DNA from: Crotophaga sulcirostris
Lineage: Eukaryota; Chordata; Aves; Cuculiformes; Crotophagidae
DNA: 64,000 bases
Reading direction: 5' to 3'
Assembly (NCBI GenBank): GCA_013397455.1
Contig: VYZB01000219.1
Span: forward strand, 427,859 to 491,858
The notes beneath the pieces were generated by a model. The model saw nothing but the letters and a program-made list of their open reading frames with translations. It was not told where the DNA came from and made no database searches. Positions within the stretch are counted from its first letter, which is position 1; every line of letters begins with the position of its first letter. This document shows positions 9,715 to 21,725 of this stretch, piece after piece. The position numbers and the translations under genes were made by a program.

Positions 9715-12700
9715 ATCTGGATGCTGATTTGGGAAGGAGGAATGCCAGACTCTGCCAGGGTGAGTGCGCTATGAGGTCTGGTGCTGGGCAGGAGCCTCTG
9801 GTTCACTCAGTGTCTCTGTGGTCTTAGCTTCACCTAAACTGATGATGAACCATTGAGGTTAACAATGGAAGGTTTTGATATTCACCTCTAAGAACATGGC
9901 TTTGTGTATCTCACTGCAGTAGGTGCTGCTGATCCTGGTGGCTGTTGAAGCTCTGCCACCACCGTCCTCTTTTACCTACAGAAATCATTTGGGGTTGGAT
10001 TTTAATGTCAGTAGCTGCAACAAACACGTGATTCAGTTTGTTTTTTTGTTTGATTTCAAATGGTAGGCCTATAAAAGGAATACTTTGTGCCAGAGATGAT
10101 GATTCCACTTGCTTCCTGTATACAAATCCCCTTTCTTTGTTGTAGGTGATTAAACCCAAACCCTAGTGGGGGGAGCTGGGACAGCAGGCGTGTGACAGGG
10201 GCTCTCTTGCATTGCTTTCCAAATGGGGTAGCGATGGTGGAAGAGCAGAGATTACAGAGGGTTGGGGAAACGAGAACAATTTTTAACACCAATTCCAGCC
10301 TCTTTGATAAAGATCTGATTTAATTTAAAGTAAATTTGCAGTGTGGCTAAACCTATTATCCACAATACTGGACAGAGCTGTGGTATCATATTGCAAAATG
10401 ACCGATATGGTCAACATGACCCTTTTACATCTCCTGAATCTATTAGCTGCCCACTGCACAGCCGCTGGCTGCAGGGCTCACGAGTCCCCCAGCGGAGTTC
10501 TGTGCTGAATAGCTAAACATCTTATTAAGAACCTGAACATTCAGGTTTCACTCTTGTGAGTCCTTCTGATCCTGTGCAGAAGAGAGGCTGATAGCTGAGA
10601 TGTGTGATGGTGCTGGGTCACCAGTTGTCTCCTCAGTGGAAGTTTGGGCTAGAAACAGGACCAATTTTTTAATAGTAAGGGTAATCGGTTACTGGAACAA
10701 ATTACCCAGAGGTGGTAAACTGCCCCTTGGAACCTTTGTTTAATGGTTTATTACTTGAGAGAGATTGACTAACTCGAACAGGACAGGTTGAGCTGTAGGG
10801 TGGAACCAGTGAGTGAAATCTGTGAGGCTTGGGCATGTTGGAACCTGGACAAAGTGGCTGTCCTCAAGGATGATCATCAGCATTTTTATTTGCCCTGGAG
10901 GGTTTGTGTGGCTCTTCATGTGCTCCAGCGACAACTGTCCCACTACCTGCCTCCACCTGGACCTAATAGGGTGTAACCAATCCCACAGTTTGTGATTTAT
11001 GCTTCGGTTTCTGCAGTAAGGGTCAAGAGACTTCAGACGGGGAGAATGTGACCCGGACCTTGATTAGAATTGACTGCAATGATTTAAGGTGTAAATGGCA
11101 ACAGGGTCTCTGTAACCACAGAGGTGTGGACATCCCATCATGTTTGTCCTGTCCTGCCCCACTACACCAGCCCTAACGAAGGAGCTGGCTTAGTACCTGT
11201 ATGTGCTAACTTGTTACATTACTGCGGCTACATGAGCAGTGTGCAGTGTTGCAGCTTTCAGAAGGAACTCCTGTTAATGTTCTTGATGAGCTGCTGTGCT
11301 AATATTTCTTAATGCCAACAAGGTGGAAATAAACTGGAGCTGCCTTGCTAAAATCTAATGTGTTTAGATTCTACGACTTTTTCTGTACTGATGTGTGCTG
11401 TAGCTTAAGAGGAGTGGATCACCAGCATGGAATCAGCGCTGCTGAGAGTCTAATGTACACAGTGCCTGCTTTTCGGGACATTTTACGTAGTACTGTCTGT
11501 GGTCTGGTCTCATGAACTCAATATCCATTAGTGGAAGCCATCTCTTGTCTTTCCTCACATCCAAAAGGCATCTGGTCCTCGTGCACCAAGGCTACCCCGG
11601 GCTGTGAAGCCAGGGACAGCAAAGTGGAAGCGATGGGTGGACTCGCTTCAAAAGCCTCATCATGCTTTGCCTTGAAATGGTAATGTAGAGGCACCCAGGG
11701 AGAAGTGAAATGGCACTTCTTGGAACAGCTGAATGTTTGGCTTTCTGCATAATGGATGAGCATATATCTTAGATCCAAAGATATTCCTGGAACCTCCCCC
11801 CCATGTCCAGGGGGGTGCCCTGGGTTTGGCACAGTGGTCCTGCTGCAGTGGGTGACGTGGAGTGTGAGCATCAGAAACACGAGTAGCTGCGGTTGCAGGT
11901 TGGTGTCTCAGAGCAGGCTTTCAGGTTGTACAGTGCTGGCTGGTGTGTTGCAGCTCTTGGGGTGAATTGCCCGCTGCGGGGTGCCGGCAGCACCCACGGT
12001 CCCCGTGCGCCAGGCAGTGCGCTCAGTGCCAGCGGAACAGCGGCATCCCAGCCTGTCTGCGCTTCGACCTTCGTGTCTGCCAAGCACGAGGATGCTCAGC
12101 TCTTCAGTCAATAGATAGCGTTAATCTTCACTTTATTTAGAGACTTCAGCTTTGATTTCTGAATGTGTAGTGAAGAGCAGAGTCTGCTGAAGCTGTGGTG
12201 CAGTCAGAACAAGCTTCTGGTTTTAATTGCAGTCACTTCTCAGTTACCTTTTCTGATGAGAATCAAATTACTTGATCAGAGAGGTGACAAATCTTCAATA
12301 TTTCATTAAACTATAATGACTTTACAACATCCTAATCCTCCTCCCTCCCCAGTTTTGTTCAGTTTTCGTTTCTGCTGTACAACAGACTCCATGTTTTAGA
12401 TTCAGGGCTGCCCATCCAGGTATTTCAAACCCGCCTGTCATCTGGAGCACTGGTGACTGCCATACCCTCACTTCAGCACTGCTAAATGGTTTTTCTTCTC
12501 AACAGGATAATTATATTGATCGTGGCTTAAAACTTCAGAAATTGGATTGTGGTTGCATAAAGAAAACCCTAATATAAGCTACATTATACAGAAACAACTC
12601 CCAGCAAACCCAGACCACTGTCATTGTTCAGACACTCCCAATTTGCTATAAATGAGAATGTTTTTGACCCAGTGTCTACTGAAAAAGAGAGGAACTGCCA

Positions 12701-13439
12701 CTGCTTCTTGGCCCCTTGCCCTCTCTTTAACAACAGGGCTAATGTACAACTTGCTGTATCGAACCTTGGCGGAACTCAGCTCTCAGTGGGTGGACCTGGA
12801 TACTTACTTGTTGGATTTCATCCCCGACAAAGGTTTTTTAAGGATTTTACCTTTAAGATAATTGATTTTTGGCTTCTGACTGACTGCTTGAGTGTGTGAA
12901 GGTGCCTGAGAGAGCACTGCAGTATGGGATGAGCCCTTTGGACCGTGCTCCTCCCTGCAGGTTGAAGCCTCCTGCAGGATGTTGGTGTGCAATCCACCAG
13001 CCTCGGGCGATCTCAGAGGCCGAGGCTGTGGGAGATTGAGGGTTGAAGCAGGGCTGTTTTGGGCTCGATGCACTGCCAGACGCTGGCAGGAATGAGAAAT
13101 CTAAAAGTCAGAAGCTGAACATGGTTTCCGACTGATGAGGAGCAAAAAGACGTCCAGATTTATAAAGACATCTTTTTCTATTGAAAGAATGTGAAAGGTA
13201 AAATCATACGATGAGCAATGTTCCTGTACTGCCCAAACCAACCAGGAGGAGAGCGTTTTGTCAGGGAGGTGGAGACCATTCTTCTAGTGTGCAGAATCAC
13301 TGTAAAAAAAAACCAAAATCAAATAAAACTGAAAAAAACCCAAAAATTTAAGAAGCTGACAGTGTACTTGAAATGAATAGTACTGGTTTTACTCTGAGAC
13401 CCTGAATACCCGTTTACCTCTTTGTCTCTTGTTTTGCAG

Positions 13440-13520
13440 GCTGGACGCAAGGAAAGAAGTGATGCACTGAACTCTGCGATTGATAAAATGACCAAAAAGA
13501 CCAGAGACTTGCGCAGACAG
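13440..13520 (+). CDS. CTNNA1: CTNNA1 exon E1 of window (residues 355-381)
   Basis: 81 bases, 27 codons, phase 0 at both ends; it starts A-G-R-K-E-R-S-D-A-L-N and ends LRRQ. Acceptor ttttgcag, donor gtaatt. It encodes the last part of the first M-domain bundle, just after the vinculin-binding helix, which is coded upstream of the window. Alpha-catenin links cadherin-bound beta-catenin to F-actin and opens this region under tension. The exon contains Met371 (ATG at 13488), the start of the known 536-residue N-truncated human isoform. A CR1 copy begins 64 bases after the donor. Confidence 0.95.
13488..13490 (+). other. CTNNA1: Met371 codon: candidate start of N-truncated alpha-E-catenin
   Basis: In-frame ATG 49 bases into the exon at 13440. 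Human has a short isoform lacking residues 1-370; the same Met is kept here. A protein from here would lack beta-catenin binding and the main vinculin site but keep most of the M domain and all of the actin-binding domain. Confidence 0.45.
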
Positions 13521-14739
13521 GTAATTAACACAGAAAGCTGATACTTCTTGAGGCAGAGGAGTGCATTCCTGTGTGTTTGCCCTCTGATCCAGAGGAGACC
13601 ATGAAGATGATCCAAGGGCTGGAGCATCTCCTGTTCAGGGACAGGCTGAGAGAGTTGGGGTTGTTCAGCCTGGAGAAGAGAAAGCTGAGGGGAGACCTTA
13701 GAGCAGCTTCCAGTACTGAAAGGGGCTCCAGGAAAGCTGGGGAGGGACTCTTGATCAGGGAGTGCAGGAATAGGATGAGGGGGAAGGGTTTTGAGCTGAG
13801 AGAGGGGAGATTGAGATGAGATCTTAGGGAAAAATGTTTTGCTGTGAGGGTGGGGAGGCCCTGGCCCAGGTTGTCCAGAGCAGTGGTGGCTGCCCTATCC
13901 CTGGAGATGCTCAAGGCCAGGTTGGATGGGCCTTTGAATCCCCTGATGCAGTGGGAGGTGTCCCTGCCCATGGCAGGGGGATGGAACTGGATGAACCTTC
14001 ATGTCCCTTCCAAGAAAGTCCAGTGATGTGTGATTTATTTCCAGTGGGCCGCGAGCTTGCCTGCTCATATTCAGTGAATTTAAAGCTAGAAGCTTCCAGT
14101 GCCCAGGCCACAGGGACGCACAGGATGGAAATGCAGTCCTCTGTTAACTGTGAAATAAAGATGTTGGGTTCTTCATCCTTGTGGCAAGAGAGATTTGAAA
14201 TAAAAGCTCTCATATTTTATGGATTTTGAACATAATTGGGTATGGTTTCTGATTCTGACTGTATTCATCTCAGAGAACCTACTTTCTTGGCGGACTGTGT
14301 TTATGTAACATCAACCTTTTGTCCGTTTGGTTTTTAAAGCAATGTATTCCCCTTCTCAACTAAATGTGAATATGGATCGAGTTTGTTGAAGACTGTTTTT
14401 CTTCCGGTAACAAAATAAAAAGTGAAATCAGCGTGTTGTTTAATCATCTGAGGGAAAGCAGCAAATTTACTCAGACAAAACCAATATGAGCTGCTAAATC
14501 AATATTTGTGGCCAAACTGGTGACTTGCACTTACATAACTAATCCAGTTTTTTAAGGAGATTTAATTTAAATTGAAGCAAAAAGTGTATAGACAAGTCTT
14601 AGTGTAGGGAAAGCCTTGGTCACACAAAGGGAAAAGGATCAACGACAAAAGTGCTTAAGCTTTACATGTTAGTACAGTAAAAGGGAAACAGCAGTGGAAC
14701 ACGACTGGAAAGTAATGCATTCTTTTATTTATATTTCAG
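13521..14739 (+). other. CTNNA1: CTNNA1 intron between E1 and E2
   Basis: 1.2 kb GT-AG intron. A + strand CR1 fragment fills 13585-14028; the rest is AT-rich sequence without a recognisable feature. Confidence 0.9.
13585..14028 (+). repeat. CR1 LINE 3'-end fragment next to CTNNA1 exon E1
   Basis: Runs from aagatgatccaagggctgg to a worn tail (ccagtgatgtgtgatt). The final 8-mer repeat is degraded. It starts 64 bases after the donor of the exon at 13440. Confidence 0.9.
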
Positions 14740-14892
14740 CTCCGCAAAGCCGTTATGGACCATGTATCAGACTCTTTTCTGGAAACAAATGTTCCACTTT
14801 TGGTATTGATTGAAGCTGCCAAGAATGGGAATGAAAAAGAAGTGAAAGAATATGCGCAGGTTTTCCGTGAACATGCCAACAAACTGATTGAG
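14740..14892 (+). CDS. CTNNA1: CTNNA1 exon E2 of window (residues 382-432)
   Basis: 153 bases, 51 codons, phase 0-0; starts LRKAVMDHVSDSF and ends HANKLIE. Acceptor atatttcag, donor gtaaga. It covers the junction of the first and second M-domain four-helix bundles, part of the autoinhibited mechanosensor. MDHVSDSF fits CTNNA1; CTNNA2 has Ile for the Val. The intron before it is 1.2 kb and the one after it nearly 15 kb. Confidence 0.96.
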
Positions 14893-17800
14893 GTAAGAGG
14901 GTACAAATGAATGTTAAATTATTACTCGTTAAATTAAGGCAAGAGTAGGCAAACCATATTTTTCAGTTCTGTAATGGATTTGCTTTGAAAGTTTTATTTT
15001 AATGAATTTAAATACAAATTAATATTTAAATACTTAAAAATGCAAGCTTATCAAAAGCAACAGCTATGTTATGTAGCCCCTGTAGTTTTAGATACTCTAC
15101 AATGCGAGTGTAAGGTGCTGTTCCCTGTGCTTGCTCCGTCATTTGGAGCTGGTGCTGTGGAGTAACGGAGACTGGGGCACGACTGTCTGGCTGCACAGTT
15201 TGACCCTTGCTTGAAGCCTGCAAGTTATTTCATTTCAGTAAAATACCAGTGAATATAAAGAGACCTTTTATGTGTAGACTTTTCAAATGAAAATCAGCTT
15301 GCATGTGTATAAAGAGCAAACAACAGACAAACAAAAACCTTGCAGTAACAGCCAAACTGGTCCCTGCCACTTATTTCTAATAAAATTCCCAAGGCGCTCA
15401 GACTGTTGTTGCTCATGACTAAAGCAAATTTGTGGGAAGATCAGCTTCAATGGGACCGGCCTGTCCTAACTAAAATGCATTAAATGGTCATTATATACTA
15501 TTAAAGGTGATAGTTTTCCAACAGCGAGCACGGTTACAAAGAGTAAGGTAGGTTCATACCCTGTATTCATGGATACATCCCAGTAACCTTATCCTCTTGC
15601 CATTGTTTTTGCATGCGAGTTGTGTGCCTGTTGATGCTAAATGGCAAGGAACAAACATCTGTAGGTATTGTTGAAGAAACATGCCACTAGGAATAAACTT
15701 CAAAAACTCCTCCTGCGCATTGCAGTGTGCTCTGAGGCATCAACCAGCTCCTGTGCTGACCCTGGGAACAGCTGGGTACCGGTTAGGGTGGTTCTGCTCT
15801 CCTGTATCACTGTGTTTGATAATTGTGTCTGTATGTTTCCTGGGCTCATCTGAAATACTTTCACACAACTGGGCAGATTTGAATTACTCAAGAATAAGAC
15901 TTGAAGACAAGAATAAGACTGAGCGTCAGTAAAAGTAGTTTGTGACTCTTGCTCAGTATCTTTTTCTCCGTTATCTTAAAGCCCCTGTGGGCTCCGAGTG
16001 CAGTCAGCAGCTGCTCCTTAGTCTGTGATGCGTTGAGCTGGTCCAGCTCTCAGCGTTGCTGTCTAAGCAATGAAAATCTGCAATTCTTCAAAGGTATCCA
16101 TTCTTCATCTTTGGCCTGCCGTGCTTTAGTGGAAATGCCATCTCCATATAGTTTCTGAGTTATTTTTTTCTAAATTTTCAGTAGCTAACATCGTCTGACA
16201 AAGCACCAGGCGACAGACAGTGCTACTGTGCCCTGCCATGGCAGCAGGATACGGCCATGCCAGGTGCAGTAGTGGGAGCATTTTAAAGCAGGTCTTGGCT
16301 AAAGACTCCCTTCTTCATGTTGCAAGCCTAATTTATCTAGGCAATTATTTTTAGGGCTTGTTTACAGGAGAAGCTGACTGGTATAACAATATCGGTGCCT
16401 ATTCTGCCATAGTTCTGCCACCTCCTCACTGGATGTGGGGTATCTGCACACAGAACTTAGTGTAATTACAAAGCAGTAATTGCACTGCTCTGGATGTGAG
16501 CTTCCCTCCCACCCTCACTAGGTGAACCTATGCTCCCAGTTCCTTCCGAGTACAGGTGCCGTCTGAAAAGCAACGGGGGGCTGTCCTCACTGGCTGAGAA
16601 GAGTGGCTTTTGCTGACCTTACCTTGTGTGCAAAATGCCATGCTGCAAATGAGTTTTACAGAACCTCTGTTCAACTAAACAGCCTGTCTTTCTTGAAAGA
16701 CTATTCCCCTGAAAGTATACATTAAACAATATTTCTGACTGGCATCAAAAGGTTCTGCTGAAATGATATGCTGCTGCAACAACTTTTTGAAGGCTTGCTT
16801 ATTGCTTTTGCTGTCTAAAATGTAACTATGGCCGTAGAGTAGCGTGATCTAGATGGCTTATAAACCTCTTCCATGAATGCAGATGGATCAATATATGGGC
16901 TTAGCTTTGACAGAGGGGAATGGTACCTCCTGCTGAGCCCTTCTCTCAAGGGGATAGAGAGCCAACGCGGAGTCATGTGTGATGTCACATTGATGCAGTG
17001 AAGGGCAGCATGTCGGGGTGGGTCGCACTTACAACCTCTCAGTGAGTCTCTGCCAGGATGATGAGGGGTGTTTGCAAGCTCCCATATGATTCTGCACTTG
17101 GGCAGAAAACTGGACTGCAGGTACCCAGAGAAACAATAAACAATTGTGTAAGAGCAGAGCAGAACATACTCCACCTGGGGAGAGGAGGAGTGATCGCTTC
17201 CACCCATCTGCAGTGGCAGGGTGTGCCAGGGAGTACACAACGCTGCTGAGTAACTCACCATCCAGTGTGACGGCCAGCTGCAGTGCAGAGTGGGGCTGTG
17301 CTCTGTCACACTGGGACTGACAGGCTCCTGTGGCTCAGATGTAGAACGTGTCCTTGCCTTTAACGCTCAGGGTGAGGAGGAACACACACAAGAGGCCTGT
17401 TTTGCACTGGGTCGCACGACAGATCCTCATCTTGGAAGTTTTACACTTTGGAGTTGGTACACCTTTGTCCTGTGACCTGGAGGAGTCAGTGCTGCTCTCC
17501 AGGGGAACCAGGCACCAGAGATGTATATACATGGGGTTTTTTGGACACTGAACTTTTGCAGGTGTTCACTGGATGGGAGGAGTCACAGTGCTGATTTTGC
17601 CCCGGGTTAGTGTGGGGAGTTCCTGCTCCCACAGTGCATAGGTGATTACAAGCCCTCCAGGTACCTGTAAAGAGATGCAAGCACCTGATTTGGGTAATTT
17701 TACTTTGAAATATTCCTTTCTTGACATCAGGGTACTACCTGCTTTCTGATTCCTACAGTCTAGGCAGGCAAGTTTGACCAAACGTGCAATAACCACACAA

Positions 17801-19504
17801 ACCTGATTTCCCTGCTGTATCTTCTAGAGAAACCATACCAAAGCTTGATCCCAAAGAGCTTTCATCTGATTTGTTTCTCGCATAGTAAAACTCTAAACCC
17901 CTTATCCTGCCTCTTGACAACTGAGGAATGGCAAAACAGTAAAAGGAGACTTGTCCCAGTTGCATAATACATTTCAAAGACAGCTTTTAAAACTGCTCTG
18001 TACTAACAGTCCATTAACCAGCTAACACTCTCCCTGAATTTTGTTGAAGAATTTTAATTCAGGAATTGAGAAGCCAATTTCAATGCAGCACACAATAAGA
18101 GAAGATACAGCATTTTGGGAACCAATGTAAATAAAAGTTAAATTCACTTGTGAGCTATGAAAGTCTTTCCTAATTTACAGGTTGTAAAGTCCTTATTTGC
18201 GTTCCAGTGTTTTTTACGATGCCAAGTGAAGTAACCTGGGCTCTCCTACCTGTAACTTTGCCCTTGAGGAGAGACAACTTGGCATTGGCATCCCTAGATC
18301 TAGTGTTCCTCCTAGCAGAAATGAGGCTGTCCTGCCTTCTACTGATGTCACTGAGCACCATGCTGACTTTTTGTTCGTCCCTACCTTTGAAGTGAGCTTG
18401 TGCACAAGTTGCCTTTGTACAACTCACTGTAGTCACTGCCGTGATGCTCTGGCTTGTCCCTGGCAAGGGAAAAAGCCACAGATGTGAAGGAGAAACTTCT
18501 CCTACAGTATTGAATGGTTTAGAGAAACAAAAATTGAGTTGTCTCTTTGTCACTGTGTAGTTTTTAGACCTTTAAGAAATGAGATTGTTACAAGGCAGAT
18601 GAGGACAGAGTTAAAAGCTCGCAGTAGCTGTTTGATTGCTCCCTTTGGAAAGGAGAGTTTGTAATTTCTTAAAAATAGTGAATAATCTTCTCTTATTCTG
18701 GAACCCAGAAGCCCTGTGTCAGATATTTCTCTCAACTTAAATTTATCTTTAAATCTCTTTGTCAGAGAAGCTTTGGTGAGACCTGGGAGGCAAAAGCTCG
18801 CAGTGATGTTTCATAAGCATCAGTTTTTCCCCAATTGCTCTAATTTATCTGAAAAGACTACTCTGTGCCTTTTTTTAATGCTCTGGGTTGTATCTTGCGT
18901 CATCTTCAGTGAAAATCCATGAACAGATGCAGGCTGCAAATTTATTTGCTTGGAAAGAATCACATTTGGGCACTTGCAACCCCATAAGCTCTCCGTAGCC
19001 TTTCACGCTGACGTTTCCCCTTCTGCTGCCCTAACTGTCTCGCCCTCTGTCCCAGAGTGATTCTTCAGACCTCAGCCTAAAAATACCACTCCAAAAGCCT
19101 GAAGCCTGACACACTTGCAACATTTTTCTTGCAATTTATCTTGATTTGCCCACATTTGTAGCCTATATATTTTTCAGAGAGCCTAACAGCTACTGGTTTT
19201 TTGTGTGTAAAAAGCTTTTAAAAAAATCTGGTGTGATTAAAACACAGCTTGGATTTAAAATAATGCAGCAAAAGTTTGGAAAAACTGACTTGCCTGTCCT
19301 CTGTTCCTGAGATGTGACTCACCTGAGCACAGCCAATTACCTTGTTGATAAAGACATGTATTCAGTCATTTGTGCACATTATACGTCAGAAACAAAGCAT
19401 GGAATGGAAATATCAGGTCTAGAAATAAATATAATCTGACAAGATTATCCCTTGTGTATCTGTTAGTCCCCTGATCTCCAAAGTTTATACAACATTTATA
19501 GAAT

Positions 19505-20041
19505 TCTACTCTGCACTAGTGTGGCCCCACCTTGAGCACTGGGTGCAGTTTTGGGCACCACAGTATAGAAAGGACATCAAACTGCTGGAGAGTGTCCAGA
19601 GGAGGCCACAAAGCTGGTGAAGGGTCTAGAGGAGAAGTCGTTTGCAGAGAGGCTGAAGGCACTTGGTCTGTTCAGGCTGGGGAAAAGGAGACTGAGAGGG
19701 AATCTCATAGCTGTTTACTGCCTTCTGACAAGGGAAGGAGGAGAAACAGGTGCTGATCTCTTCTCTCTGGTGACCCATGACAGGACTAGAGGGAATGGCA
19801 GGAAGATGTGCCAGGAGAGGTTTAGATTGGATATTAGGAAGAGATTCTTCACCCATTGGGTGGTGGAGCACTGGAACAGCTACCAGGGAAGCAGTCTGCT
19901 AGTATTCAAGAAGCATTTGGACAAGGCCCTCAGCCACAGGATGTGAATAATGTTGGGAGTGTCCTATGTAGGGACAGGAGTTGGACTCAATGATCCTTTT
20001 GGGTCTCTTCCAACTCAGGTGATTCTATCTATGATTCTGTG
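19505..20041 (+). repeat. CR1 LINE 3'-end fragment
   Basis: Starts near ctctgcactagtgtggccc and ends ctatctatgattctgtg. It belongs to the subfamily whose 3' end reads gagttggactcaatgatcc, the same type as 34405-34826 and, reversed, 21362-21725 and 33359-33722. Confidence 0.92.
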
Positions 20042-20086
20042 AACTGTCGTCTTTGGACGTGGGAGTGGACGGGCTTTGCTCTTTCC

Positions 20087-20344
20087 TAGAATCATAGAAT
20101 CATAGATTGGTTTGGGTCGGAAGGGTCCTTAAACGTCATCCAGTTCCACCCCCCTGCCATGGGCAGGGACACCTCCCACTGGATCGGGAGCTCAAAGCCC
20201 CATCAAGCCTGACCTTCAACACCTCCAGGGATGGGGCAGCCACCACTGCTCTGGGCAACCTGTGCCAGGGCCTCATCACCCTCACAGGAAAATATTTCTT
20301 CCCAAGAAAGATTTCTTCTAATCTAAATCTCCCCTCTTTCATCT
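20087..20344 (-). repeat. CR1 LINE 3'-end fragment
   Basis: Two tail 8-mers (agaatcatagaatcatag), then the reversed gtttgggt...ggaagggtcc block. It lies tail to tail with 19505-20041, only 45 bases away. Confidence 0.92.
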
Positions 20345-21361
20345 TATATATTCTTTCATTCTTCCATTCTTTAGTGACCAGCTACTTTCATTCTTTAAAT
20401 ATTCTTCCATCAGGTTTTCCACCAAAGGTTTGTGTCTGTACAGAAAGACAGAGATGCTGTGTCTTGGGTAAAAACTGCAGACAAGCACTCGACACTGAAA
20501 TCAAATATTGACTTGAAAAGCTTATCTGACTCTTTGGGTACATTAATCTCTCAAAATGCAGCATTTCTCAGGCTCAGGTCACCTCAGTCATTACTGCAGT
20601 ATCTGAGCACCTATTTTTCTTGTTCAGTAACCTAATTTACATGGGAGGGGGGAATCTGCCAACTCAAGTTCGTCTCTTACTTGCTTTTATTTTGAAAGTA
20701 ATTGTGTATTACAAGAGAAATGTCCTTGCAGTGTGGTCTGGGGAAGAGGGGCAGAGTTAGTCCAGCTTGAGAGCAATTTCCCATTTTAACATGGAGACCA
20801 AAATGCCTCTTCCAAAGCACAAGCACTTTTTCCATAATTTATCTATAACCAACCTTGGCAGCAATTTAAAACAAATGTCTTCAGTAAATGACCGGTATAA
20901 CTCTAATGTGCCCTCTAAAGCCTGACACTCTTCAAGAACCGATGCACTTTCCTTGTAAGTTCATTTTATTAGTCAACTAATTCATAAGTAAATTAAATTC
21001 TGCTTGTAGAACATGCCTTCATTACATTCGTAATCAGTAAAGTAGGAAAGCCTCAGCAGAAAAAAAGTTCTTCCATTTTCCAACAAAACTGGATATACAA
21101 ATTTAATAGATCATACATAAATAAAGGCAAGTGACCTTTTAATATGGTAACTTTTGTTCTTGTAAGGGCTTTTTTAGGCCAATCTTCTAATGCTGCAACA
21201 AATTATGTATGAAAGGGTTTGTAAAATGCTAGTACAGATTAAAAATCATGTTGGAAGAGGAGTGAGAGACTACAGGATAATCTTTCTATCCTGATTTCAT
21301 TGTAAGTACACATGGGAGAAGCAAGATAGTCAGAGGTCTGATACTGAAGCTGATGGGAGAG

Positions 21362-21725
21362 ATCATAGAATAATCAAATATCCTGAGTTGGAAGGGACCT
21401 ACAAGGATCATCAAGTCCAACTCCTGTCCCTGCTCAGGACAATCCCAACATTCACACCATGTGGCTAAGAGTGTTGTCCAAATGCTTCTTGAATATTGTC
21501 CAGCTGTGACTGCTTCCCTGGAGAGCTGTTCCAGTACTCCACCACCCTCCGGGGGAAGAACCTTTACCTAATGTCCAGCCTAACCCTCCTGGGGCACATC
21601 TTCCTGCCATTCCCTCAATTGGTCACCAAGAGAGTAGGTCGGTACCTGTTCCTCCTCCTCCCCGTGTGAGGAAGCTGTAAATCGTGTTGAGGTCTCCTCT
21701 CAGTCTTCTCTTCTCCAGGTTGAAT
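21362..21725 (-). repeat. CR1 LINE 3'-end fragment
   Basis: Reversed tail atcatagaataatc, then tgagttggaagggacctac and the aggacaatcccaacattcac block; stops near ttctcttctccaggttgaa. Confidence 0.9.

Larger units (their letters stand above)
3881..13439 (+). other. CTNNA1: CTNNA1 intronic sequence from LRRTM2 promoter to E1
   Basis: Holds CR1 copies at 4680-4861 (+), 5296-5670 (+), 7248-8012 (-) and 9040-9714 (+), and an A-rich tract near 5685-5710. Stretches 5711-7247, 8013-9039 and 9715-13439 show no gene or repeat that I can recognise. Confidence 0.85.
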
